From Cafeteria roenbergensis (lineage: Eukaryota; Sar; Bigyra; Bicosoecida; Cafeteriaceae): a DNA stretch of 64,000 bases. The notes under the pieces were generated by a model that saw nothing but the letters and a program-made list of their open reading frames with translations, made no database searches and was not told the DNA's origin. This document shows positions 53,371 through 61,943 of this stretch, piece after piece. Position 1 is the first letter of the stretch, and each line of letters opens with the position of its first letter. A program made the translations under genes and the position numbers. The stretch spans positions 62,001 through 126,000 of the forward strand of contig VLTN01000010.1 of the NCBI GenBank assembly GCA_008330645.1. The letters are read 5' to 3'.

Positions 53371-54829
53371 ATGCCTGTGATCGACAAGATCAAGGAGATT
53401 GGTGAGGCCGCGCCCCGGCGACGGCCGAACGGGAGCGCGCTCGCCTTGCGGCGCCGGAGTGCGCAAGCCACAACCTTGGAAGCGCTTGGGCACGCTGCCG
53501 CTGCGCCCCCCTGCGGGGCTGTGCGATTCGCACCAGTTAGCAACCGGGCGGCAGGATGGGGGCGGGAAGGGGTCGCATGCCGAACCCACTGCGCACTGCG
53601 TCGAGCCGCGCTGCTGAGTTCTGCGCGCCGCAGAGCATGAGATGGCCAGGACGCAGAAGAACAAGGCCACCGAGGGCCATTTGGGGCTCCTCAAGGCCAA
53701 GCTGGCGAAGCTGCGCGCCACGCTGATCGAGGAGAAGAAGGGCTCGGGTGGCGGCGGAGAAGGCTTCAACGTGGCCCGCTCCGGCGATGCTCGCGTTGCG
53801 CTCATTGGCTTCCCGTCCGTGGGGAAGAGCTCCCTTCTGGGCCATGTGACCGACACCAAGTCCGAGACGGCGGCGTACGAGTTCACGACGCTGACGTGTG
53901 TGCCCGGCAACCTCTACCACAAGGGCTGCCGCATCCAGCTGCTGGATCTGCCGGGCATCATCGAGGGCGCCTCGGAGGGCAAGGGCCGCGGCCGTGAGGT
54001 CATTGCCGTCGCCCGATCCTCGGACCTCGTGATGATGGTCCTCGACGCTGGCAAGGAGGGCGCCAAGAACCACCGCGGCATCCTGGAGAAGGAGCTCGAG
54101 AAGGTGGGCCTTCGGCTGAACAAGTCGCCGCCCGACATCGTCCTCAAGATGCGCAAGACTGGTGGCATCAAGTTCGCCAGCACCGTGCCTCTCACCAGGC
54201 TGGGCGACGACCCCGAGCGCACGGTCACGAACATCCTTCGCGAGTTCCGCGTCTCGTCCGCCACCATTTTGATCCGCGAGGACGTGTCCGTCGACGACGT
54301 CATCGACGTGATTGAGGGGAACCGCACCTACGTGAGGTGCATCTACGTCTACTCAAAGATCGACACCGTGTCCATCGAGGACGTCGACCACCTGGCCCGC
54401 CTGCCCAACTCGCTCGTCTGCTCCGTCTACAAGGACCTCGGTTTCCCGGACATTCTGGAGACGATGTGGAGCTACCTCGGCCTCTGCCGCATCTACACGA
54501 AGAAGAAGGGCAGCCCCCCCGACCTCAAGGACCCTGTCGTGCTCACCCAGGGCCGCGGCGGCCGCAACATCGAGGCCTTCTGCCGGCAGATCCACTCCTC
54601 CCTCCTCACCGACTTCAACTACGCCCTCGTGTGGGGCAAGTCCGCCAAGCACTCGCCGCAGCACTGCGGCCTCAAGCACGCCCTCCACGACGAGGACGTC
54701 GTCCAGATCGTCACGCGCACCGTGGCGCAGCAGAAGGCGGACGCGGCTGGATACGCCGCCCGCGCGCAGGCTGCCTACGACGAGTACAAGGCCAAGAAGA
54801 AGATCAAGGCCAAGGGCCTCCGGTCCTAG
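53371..54829 (+). CDS. DRG2: DRG2-type developmentally regulated GTP-binding protein, two exons
   Basis: Exon 1 is 53371-53401 (31 bases) and exon 2 is 53634-54829; the 232-base intron has donor G/GTGAGG and acceptor CGCAG. Splicing gives MPVIDKIKEIEHEMARTQKN, which restores the highly conserved DRG start and proves the tiny exon. The protein has 408 residues. Motifs: G1 GFPSVGKS (69-76), FTTLTCVPG switch I, G3 DLPGIIEG (115-122), the G4 variant SKID in place of NKID, and a TGS domain (IYTKKKGSPPD to DEDVVQIV). GIRLNK-like GLRLNKSPPD, LARLPNS and FTTLTC favour DRG2 over DRG1. DRG2 is a cytosolic GTPase working with a DFRP2/RWDD1-type partner in translation and growth control. The Lys-rich C-terminal tail of about 35 residues is longer than in animals. 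Confidence 0.95.
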
Positions 54830-55157
54830 GCCGCTGCTCCCCCGGCACACCCTCGCCGGCCCCACGCGCCGGCGGCTCCCGCGCGTGAGCGTCGCGTGGC
54901 TCCCTCGGCGGCGAGGCTTTGACGACGGGATCTGAGTGCAGTCGTTTTTTTTTTCCTTCTCTCTCTCACTCTCTTTTGTGGGCTGGCCTAGCGCGCAGCG
55001 CGAGGGCTCATGCCTTGCTGGAGCGTGTTCGTGTTTGCATGGCAAGGCTGCTGCTCTCGTCCCGCCAAGGCAAGCTACCACGGGGCGTTCCCCTGCCATC
55101 GGCCTTCTCGGAATCTGGCACACTCCCCACGCGCCCCAAGCTCTCGCTGTCGCCTCC
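54830..55157. other. Convergent intergenic region with a T/C-rich tract
   Basis: 328 bases between the DRG2 stop and the valyl-tRNA synthetase stop. At about 54944-54977 there is a T10 run followed by a CT-rich stretch ending in TTTTGTG, the most pyrimidine-biased sequence in the window. It may be part of the DRG2 3' end signal. No gene was recognised. Confidence 0.4.
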
Positions 55158-58100
55158 TCAAGCGCGCGCTGCCACCTCGAGCGCCAACGCAGCCTGCTCG
55201 TCCGCCGCGGCTGCGGCTTGCTCCACCTCAAGACCGCGCTGCGCATCATCCCTCACGCGCTGCGGCGCTTTTGCGAAGCCCGGAGCCGCCAGCTTGCGCT
55301 GCATGCCTTGGGCCTTGGAGGTGCGCTGGGCGGCGCGCTTGCGAAGGCGCGCCGCCTCGGCCGCCACTGCATCACGGGTGTCTGACCCGCCCGGCAGCTG
55401 CACGCCCACGGACACGCCCGCGCACGCCACCTGGGCGAGCACCCCCGCGCGCGCCGCAGCCGCGTCGCCCTCGCCCGCGACAACGACGAGCTCCCCCGCC
55501 AGCGCGCCACCCGATGCGTCAAGCCGGAGCATCGCTCGCAGCTCGCGTTCGTGCGCACGCACCGCCGCGGCGTCGGCCTCGCTCTGGCAGGCCACAACCA
55601 CGCAGCGGGGGTGATCGCGGAAAGCGGCCCCGGCCACGCGCTGGGCCACCGCCGTCACGGCGCGGGCCGACGACACCACGCTGGTGAGTGTCGCCATGGT
55701 GGCGTCGAGATCGGGGTCGACGAAGCGGAGGAGGGACGGGCCGGAGGCGGGCTCCCCCGCGCTCGACCAGCCGCCCTGCGAGCAGTCGGACACGCTGAGC
55801 CCCGCACGGTAGGGGCCTGGGAGCAGCGGGAAGGGCGCCTCCGCCAGCGAGTCGGTAGGGGTCTGCCCGTCCATCGCCCCCTCCAGCCCCGTGCGGTGCA
55901 GCCGCTGCCACAGCTCCTCGGTGACGAAAGGCATCATTGGGTGGAGGAGGCGCAAGGCGGCGTCGAGCGCGACTGCAAGGGCCGCTGCCGTGGCCGCGGC
56001 CTCCTCGCGGCGCGCTGCAGATGCCTCTGCAGGGGCCCCCGTCTCGCCACCGGCAGGCTGCACTGAGAGGCTGGGCTTGCACCACTCGATCGCCACGTCG
56101 CACAGGTCCGCCTGCACGAAAGCCTGGGCCCTGGCAGCGCCCGCCCCTAGATCAAACGTTGCGAACGCCGTGTTGACGTCTGCGGTGGCCACGGCAGCGC
56201 GGTGCAGCAGCCAGCGGGCGGGCAACGGCAGAGCCGCCGCCAGGTCCTCGGTGAGCACGGCGTGCCGCGGTCCAAGAGGTCCGGCCGCGCCGACGCCAGC
56301 TGCGGCCGCCGGCTGGGCTGCCCCTGCAGGGGCGGCCTGGGCCTCCACCCCGGCCAGCACGAAGCGAGACGCGTTCCAGAGCTTGTTGCAGAACAGCCGC
56401 CAGCTCTGCACGCGCCTGACATCCATGTTGACGTCGGCGCTCTGGCCTTGCATGAGGTGGAGGAGAGCGCCTCGGAGCGCGTCCGCCCCGCTGGCTGGAA
56501 TCCCCTCTGGAAAATCGGCCAGGATGCGGGCTTCTGCCCGCTTGGCCTCAGCGGCGGACAGGTTTCCGGATGCGACGTCGGCCAGCATGTCTGCCAGAGG
56601 ACGTCCGTCTGTGACGGCGAGGGGGTCGATCACGTTCCCGAGGCTCTTGCTCATCTTGCGGCCCTCAGCGTCGCGCACCATGCCGTGAAGCAGGACCTGC
56701 TCGAACGGCGACTGCAACGGACCAGGACTGGTGGCGCTGGTCTCCCTCGGCACCGTGGCGCAGAGCATCACCATGCGCGCCACCCAGAAGAAGAGGATGT
56801 CCTGGCCGGTCTCCAGCACGCTCATGGGGTAGAACCGGCGCAGCGACGGCGAGAGGCCGAGGTCGCCGGGGGTGCCGGCTGCGTCGTCAGCCGGCCAGCC
56901 GAGCGCGGCGAGCGGCAGCAGGCCGGAGCTGAACCACGTGTCAAGCACGTCTGGGTCCCGCTCCACGCAGGCGACCTCGGAGAGGTCGAGCCCTGCTGCG
57001 CGCGCGGAAGCCTGGGCCTCCTCGCTGCGCGCGGCAAGCCGAGCGATGCGCAAGGCCTCATCCTCGTCCGCAGCGCACACCCACTCCTCCCCCTCGAACA
57101 CCCCCCATTTCCTCAGCGCTGAGCTCACCGCTGGGGCCTCGCCAGGCCCATCTGGCGCGGGCGCCGCCGCGCCCCCCGAGCGCCGCACTCGCCACGCAGG
57201 GATGCGGTGTCCCCACCAGAGCTGGCGGCTGACGCACCAGTCCCTGCTCTCGCCCAGCCAGCGCTGCCACTCGGCCTCGGCGGAGGCCGGCCTGACTGCG
57301 GTTTCGCCGCTCGACACCGCCTCCCTGGCCCTGCCAGCCATGGCGTCCGCGCGGGCCCACCACTGCGCTCTCATCATGGGCTCCAACACGTCCCCGCTCC
57401 TGCTGCACACTGCGACTGCCATGCTCTTGGGCTCGCGGCCGACGTAGGCCCCGCGCTGCTGCAGGAGCGCCCGTACGGCGTCCCGCGCGTGGAACCTGTC
57501 CGCGCCCACCAAATCGCCGGGCACGACCTCGCCGCCGCCGTCCGGCCACACCGACTGCACCAGACGGCCGCTGTCGTCAAACAGCCCGGCTGCGTGCAGC
57601 CCGTGCCGAAGGCCGCACTCGAAGTCGTTGGGGTCGTGAGCCGGAGTCACCTTGACAGCGCCGGTTCCGGTGTCCATGTCCACAAGATCCGCGTCCGCCA
57701 CCACGGGGATGAGGCGGCCCGTGAGGGGGTGCACAAGGTTCTTCCCCACTAGGGCAGCGTAGCGGGGGTCCTCGGGGTGCACGGCCACGGCGGCGTCCCC
57801 CAGCATGGTCTCCAGCCGCGTGGTGGCCACTCGCAGGCCGGGCCCGCCCCCCTCTGCCGCGTACTCGAATGTCTCGATCCACCCCAGCTCCACCTCTCGC
57901 ATCGCGGCCTCGGCCGTGGCGCTGCCCGAGGGGGCAGGCACCGACAGCTTGGTTGGGCCCTCGATCTGTTTGATGTCCACCTCAATATCGCTGAGCGCCG
58001 TCCGCAGGGCAGGGCACCAGTTGACCAGGCGCTGCCCGCGGTACATGACCCCGTCCTCGAACATGCGGGAGAAGGCCTCGTTCACGGCCCTGGAGCGAGC

Positions 58101-58691
58101 GTCGTCCAGCGTGAAAAACTCGCGACTCCAGTCCAACGACGCGCCCAGCCGCCGCACCTGGCCGGTGATACGCTCTCCGTACTGGTCCCGCCAGGCCCAT
58201 ACCCGGCGCAAAAACTCGTCCCGTCCCAGATCGTGCCGCGTGAGACCCTCCTCCTTCAGCAGCCGGCGCTCGACCACGGTTTGCGTGGCGATGCCGGCGT
58301 GGTCCAGGCCAGGGACCCACAGCACGTCGTCACCGCACATGCGCCGCCACCGAGCAATGGAGTCCTGCGCTGCGACAGTCAGCGCGTGGCCGATGTGCAG
58401 CGCCCCTGTGACGTTCGGGGGGGGCAGCAGCATCGAAAACGGAGGGCGCTCCTCCCCGCCCTCTCGCTCTGAGCGCGGCCCGAACACCCGTGCCTCGGTG
58501 TGCCACCACTCGTACCACCCGCGCTCCACGACGGACGGCTCGAAGCTCCTTGCCATGGGCTCTCCCTTGCCCGCAGGCAAGTCGATTGCCAGCACTGCCC
58601 GGCCGGCCGAGAACGCGCGGCGAGCGGCTCCCAGCCGCTGTGTGACCGCCTGCGCCGCTCTTTGGTGCCGACACGCGGCTCGGGCCAGCAT
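55158..58691 (-). CDS. VARS: Valyl-tRNA synthetase, probably organellar or dual-targeted
   Basis: Predicted 1,177 residues from the ATG at 58691. Residues 1-40 (MLARAACRHQRAAQAV, then LGAARRAFS) look like a mitochondrial presequence. A second ATG at 58556 (Met46) opens MARSFEPSVVERGWYEWW, exactly where the conserved synthetase body starts, so cytosolic and mitochondrial forms may come from one gene. Class I motifs are present: PPPNVTGALHIGH with HIGH near residue 97 and KMSKSLGNVIDP near 678. The CP1 editing region has NWCPALRTALSDIEV and TTRLETMLGDAAV. The anticodon-binding domain and a C-terminal Ala/Glu-rich coiled coil follow, as expected for ValRS. It charges tRNA-Val and edits mischarged Thr. 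No intron was needed. Confidence 0.93.
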   Translation of the reverse strand: MLARAACRHQRAAQAVTQRLGAARRAFSAGRAVLAIDLPAGKGEPMARSFEPSVVERGWYEWWHTEARVFGPRSEREGGEERPPFSMLLPPPNVTGALHIGHALTVAAQDSIARWRRMCGDDVLWVPGLDHAGIATQTVVERRLLKEEGLTRHDLGRDEFLRRVWAWRDQYGERITGQVRRLGASLDWSREFFTLDDARSRAVNEAFSRMFEDGVMYRGQRLVNWCPALRTALSDIEVDIKQIEGPTKLSVPAPSGSATAEAAMREVELGWIETFEYAAEGGGPGLRVATTRLETMLGDAAVAVHPEDPRYAALVGKNLVHPLTGRLIPVVADADLVDMDTGTGAVKVTPAHDPNDFECGLRHGLHAAGLFDDSGRLVQSVWPDGGGEVVPGDLVGADRFHARDAVRALLQQRGAYVGREPKSMAVAVCSRSGDVLEPMMRAQWWARADAMAGRAREAVSSGETAVRPASAEAEWQRWLGESRDWCVSRQLWWGHRIPAWRVRRSGGAAAPAPDGPGEAPAVSSALRKWGVFEGEEWVCAADEDEALRIARLAARSEEAQASARAAGLDLSEVACVERDPDVLDTWFSSGLLPLAALGWPADDAAGTPGDLGLSPSLRRFYPMSVLETGQDILFFWVARMVMLCATVPRETSATSPGPLQSPFEQVLLHGMVRDAEGRKMSKSLGNVIDPLAVTDGRPLADMLADVASGNLSAAEAKRAEARILADFPEGIPASGADALRGALLHLMQGQSADVNMDVRRVQSWRLFCNKLWNASRFVLAGVEAQAAPAGAAQPAAAAGVGAAGPLGPRHAVLTEDLAAALPLPARWLLHRAAVATADVNTAFATFDLGAGAARAQAFVQADLCDVAIEWCKPSLSVQPAGGETGAPAEASAARREEAAATAAALAVALDAALRLLHPMMPFVTEELWQRLHRTGLEGAMDGQTPTDSLAEAPFPLLPGPYRAGLSVSDCSQGGWSSAGEPASGPSLLRFVDPDLDATMATLTSVVSSARAVTAVAQRVAGAAFRDHPRCVVVACQSEADAAAVRAHERELRAMLRLDASGGALAGELVVVAGEGDAAAARAGVLAQVACAGVSVGVQLPGGSDTRDAVAAEAARLRKRAAQRTSKAQGMQRKLAAPGFAKAPQRVRDDAQRGLEVEQAAAAADEQAALALEVAARA

Positions 58692-58936
58692 TTTTCTCCG
58701 CACGTGCCCAGCCAAGGGCGTGCAAGGACCCGGGACGCTGTGCGGCAGAGCCCCCTTGCGTGAGACGACGCCGATGGCCAGCCTCTGGCGAGTGCGACCC
58801 AAGGATTGGCCGGCAAGCGAGAGGTCCCCTTCGACTGGGCCCTCGCCGTGCGTGCACGCAAGCGTTGCTGCGCGTGTGTGTCGGTGCGCGTTTGGCCTCG
58901 GGCTTGCAAACGCCGCCGCACCACCGCTCGCGACGC

Positions 58937-61624
58937 TCACGTCAAGTCTACTGGCGACGCCGCGGTCGCACATGCGTCACCGCTGGCAGCCACCTCCACC
59001 GCGCGGCGGAGCGAGGCGCAGTCGTCTGGGCCGGCTGTGCACCACGGGATGTCGGAGTTCACCGGCGTGGCGGGTGGAAGCGGGAACGGGATGGGGAACC
59101 CAAGCGCTTGCCCCTCGCCTCCGAGCAAGTCGGTACCGCCCAGGCCACCATGCGAATCGGCCGGTGGATGCAGGGGGACGAAGCTGGGGAGCGGGCTGTC
59201 GCGTGCTTCCCTGAACCGGGATGGGAGGAACAGCACGCCAAGCTCAAAGTGCGCAGCTCCGATGGGCCTGGCCACGACCCCGTCCTTCGTGTCTTGCAAA
59301 CCATCGGGCGCCCAGGCGAGCGAGCTCATGTTCTGGGAGCCCAGCATTAGCCACAGCAGTCTTGCTGGTCGGCGCCCAGCCCTTGCTCCTTCCGCACCTG
59401 CTGGAGCGGTCTGCTCCGCAAAGCGGAAGAACATCTTGCAGTGCGGCATTGCCTGCTCGCGCTGGTATGATCCACCGCCCCACAGTCGCCATGCCTGCAT
59501 GATACGCTGCGGCTGCACGCCTTCGCCTCGGTACCTCAGCCATCTCTTAGCTGCCGACGGCATGGAGCAGCCGCCTTCAGGAAGGCCTTCGAAACTGCCC
59601 CTCACCTGGCCCATGGACGGATACACGACAAACACGGGAGCGAGCAAGGCGCGCCGCGCTCCTCCCAGCGTCGTCTGTCGCATCGACGCGGTCGCTCCTC
59701 GTGCTGCGGCTGCTGGCGCCGCTGCGAGCCCCGCGCGGTGGCCCACGGTCCAGATGGCGCTGCTGCCCCTAGGAGGCGGGGGTCGCAGCAACTGCCCGCT
59801 GGCTTGTGCTTCGGAGCCCGCCCTGTTGGCTGCTGGTGGTGGGTGCTCTGGGCATGGCCCGAGCCTTGAAAGCGCGCTGAGCAGTCGTCCTCCTCGCCCT
59901 CGCTCCGCAGCGATGCACCCCTGCCCGCGTGCGTCGACGTCGTTCAGGACCGCGCCAACGGAGCTGAACTGCAAGACCAACGGAGCCACCTGGCCGCTTC
60001 CGCTTGCCCCTCCGGGGCCAGGGCCTGCGTACGCCAAGGGCATGGGCTCGTGTTGGAGGTGCTGCGCAAGGCTCGCCGCGCTTGAGTGAGGGCGACCACT
60101 TGCCGACGTTGCAGACGTGCCGCGAAGGCCGGGCGCCGTCGAGATTAAGACTGGGCGAACGCCCGTCCAGTCATAGTCGGCCAGCATTCCCCCTCTCGCT
60201 CGGATCGCTGCCTCTTCGGACCCAGAGTCGAGCCTGTGGGCCCGCGCCCAGCTCGAGCTGCTGCTCGAGCTGCCGACAGGTTCGGCGTCTCGTGGCCTGC
60301 TTGCCGGCGACGCTTCCGCCGAGGGAGGCAGGGACGCTGCTGGCGGCACGTGGAACTCGGGCGTCCTCGCACCTGGCTGCGCAGGGTCGCTGCCTTCTGC
60401 GCCGTCGACTGGTCCCCGCGTCGAGGGCGCAGCGGCCGACGGACGGGTGCCAAAGCCGGGGTTCCGGCAAAGCGACGGGCCGAGCAGCCATTCGAGGGCG
60501 CCTCTGGCCTTGCAGACGCGCGATAGGCGCTCGAGGAACGCGCGCAGGCTCTCCTGGAAATCGCCGGCAGGCAAGCCTGGGCGCCTCGGCGGATCGGCAG
60601 GAGCTGCCTCCAGGGGGGCAGTCCCGGGTCCTGCGCGCGCGGCGCATTTTTGAGCGCCCGCAGTCCTGCTCTCGCGCACCCAGCCGCTCCGCGGAACGTC
60701 TGCCCACCACACTGCCTGTGTCTTGCTGTCCCAGTCGATCGGAATGAAGTTCGCAGTGAACACCACCACCCGCGAGCACCGCTCCCAGCACAAGACTGCC
60801 CACTTGGCGTGGTTCACTCGGAAGTCAGGCCCCGCGGCTTCCGCGTTGCGCTCAAACCAAGCCACGGTCACGCTGGCTACACGGCCCGCCGCCGCCGCGC
60901 CCGCGCGTCCTGACGGTGAGGCTGCCGCAGCAGGGGACACCTCTTCGATGCACCGAGCCAGCTCTTGGGCCTCGGCCAGCCCGCGCTCGCCCCGGTCTCG
61001 AGGTGCGTCGCCGAGGAACACAACGGGGACGCTTCTCGCCGCCGCGCCGTCCGCAGCGGTGGCGAGCGCGGGCCGAAGGCTCTCCGCCAGGAAGCGAGGC
61101 GACGTCATGAAGTTCCCGAGGGCGATGCCGCGCAAGGCCCCTGGCCCCCGCGCTGTGCCGCTGCCCCGTGCCTGGCTCCGGCGTGGCGTGCTGGACCTGC
61201 TGACGCCTCCGTCAACGCACGGAGGGCAACCACGGTCCGCAGGTGGCCCCGACACCAGATGCCAGCACGACTCCTGCAGGCCCCCACCGCATAACGCTTG
61301 GGGTAAGGTCGCCGTCCCGGCGTTGGCCGCTGGCGAGGCGCCGCCTGCCAGCAGCCGGGTGAGCAGAAAGGCATGCGGCGGGCAGGCACCAGCCAGCGAG
61401 CTGGCCGCTTCACACGACGAAGAGGGGGCCACTACGTCAGCCCAGAGCCTCGGCCGCCGCAGCTGGGCGGCCAGCCGACGAGCTAGGGCGTCTTCGCCAA
61501 ACGATGCGTGCGCGGACGCAGAGTCCACAGAGGAAGGCCTCCCCACTCCACGGCTCCCGCCCGCCGAAGCCCTCTGGGCAGCTGCAACCGCCGCCGCCGT
61601 GAACAGGGGCCACGTGCTCTCCAT
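58937..61624 (-). CDS. TDP1: Tyrosyl-DNA phosphodiesterase 1
   Basis: Predicted 895 residues from the ATG at 61624; the stop lies 245 bases before the ValRS ATG on the same strand. TDP1 removes topoisomerase I peptides and other adducts from DNA 3' ends in the nucleus. Two HKN half-sites are visible: FRVNHAKWAVL (His about 272) with TANFIPIDWDSKTQAVW, and MPHCKMFFRF (His about 728) with GSQNMSSLAW. The wording of both matches TDP1 rather than other phospholipase D members. The N-terminal half begins with FLLTRLLAGG and a LGNFMTSPRFL step; the C-terminus has NSDIPW. The two catalytic halves are separated by an unusually long, low-complexity Pro/Ser/Gly-rich stretch, making the protein longer than the 600-residue human enzyme. 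Divergent from the ARP gene. Confidence 0.88.
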   Translation of the reverse strand: MESTWPLFTAAAVAAAQRASAGGSRGVGRPSSVDSASAHASFGEDALARRLAAQLRRPRLWADVVAPSSSCEAASSLAGACPPHAFLLTRLLAGGASPAANAGTATLPQALCGGGLQESCWHLVSGPPADRGCPPCVDGGVSRSSTPRRSQARGSGTARGPGALRGIALGNFMTSPRFLAESLRPALATAADGAAARSVPVVFLGDAPRDRGERGLAEAQELARCIEEVSPAAAASPSGRAGAAAAGRVASVTVAWFERNAEAAGPDFRVNHAKWAVLCWERCSRVVVFTANFIPIDWDSKTQAVWWADVPRSGWVRESRTAGAQKCAARAGPGTAPLEAAPADPPRRPGLPAGDFQESLRAFLERLSRVCKARGALEWLLGPSLCRNPGFGTRPSAAAPSTRGPVDGAEGSDPAQPGARTPEFHVPPAASLPPSAEASPASRPRDAEPVGSSSSSSSWARAHRLDSGSEEAAIRARGGMLADYDWTGVRPVLISTAPGLRGTSATSASGRPHSSAASLAQHLQHEPMPLAYAGPGPGGASGSGQVAPLVLQFSSVGAVLNDVDARGQGCIAAERGRGGRLLSALSRLGPCPEHPPPAANRAGSEAQASGQLLRPPPPRGSSAIWTVGHRAGLAAAPAAAARGATASMRQTTLGGARRALLAPVFVVYPSMGQVRGSFEGLPEGGCSMPSAAKRWLRYRGEGVQPQRIMQAWRLWGGGSYQREQAMPHCKMFFRFAEQTAPAGAEGARAGRRPARLLWLMLGSQNMSSLAWAPDGLQDTKDGVVARPIGAAHFELGVLFLPSRFREARDSPLPSFVPLHPPADSHGGLGGTDLLGGEGQALGFPIPFPLPPATPVNSDIPWCTAGPDDCASLRRAVEVAASGDACATAASPVDLT

Positions 61625-61943
61625 CGGCGGCAGCTAGACCCGGTTGCGGCAAGGCCGCACAGTGCGCGCCCTGACTCCCCAAGCCCGCGACCCCCACAGA
61701 GGACGAAGACCCGCTGCGTGCGCCCCCTGTGAGCTTCAGCGGCTTGGTCTGTCACCTGGGACCTGCGAGTGCTGGCCGTGCAGCGCCCCGCCGAGGCGAT
61801 TTCGGAGTGGTGCGGGCGCGAGCGCCCACATATTTGAGAATTTGCAAACAGCGCCCAAGCGTCGCGAAAGGCTGAGCCTGGCCACACCCCGGGCCGCGTC
61901 CACGAAACAGGGACACTGCGTCCGCGCAAGTACTGGGGCTTTC
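61625..61943. promoter_or_regulatory. Divergent promoter region of TDP1 and ARP genes
   Basis: 319 bases between divergent ATGs. It contains CATATTTGAGAATTTG with the TATTTGAG octamer at 61831-61838, about 106 bases before the ARP ATG and about 207 before the TDP1 ATG. This is the clearest AT-rich patch in the interval. Confidence 0.45.
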
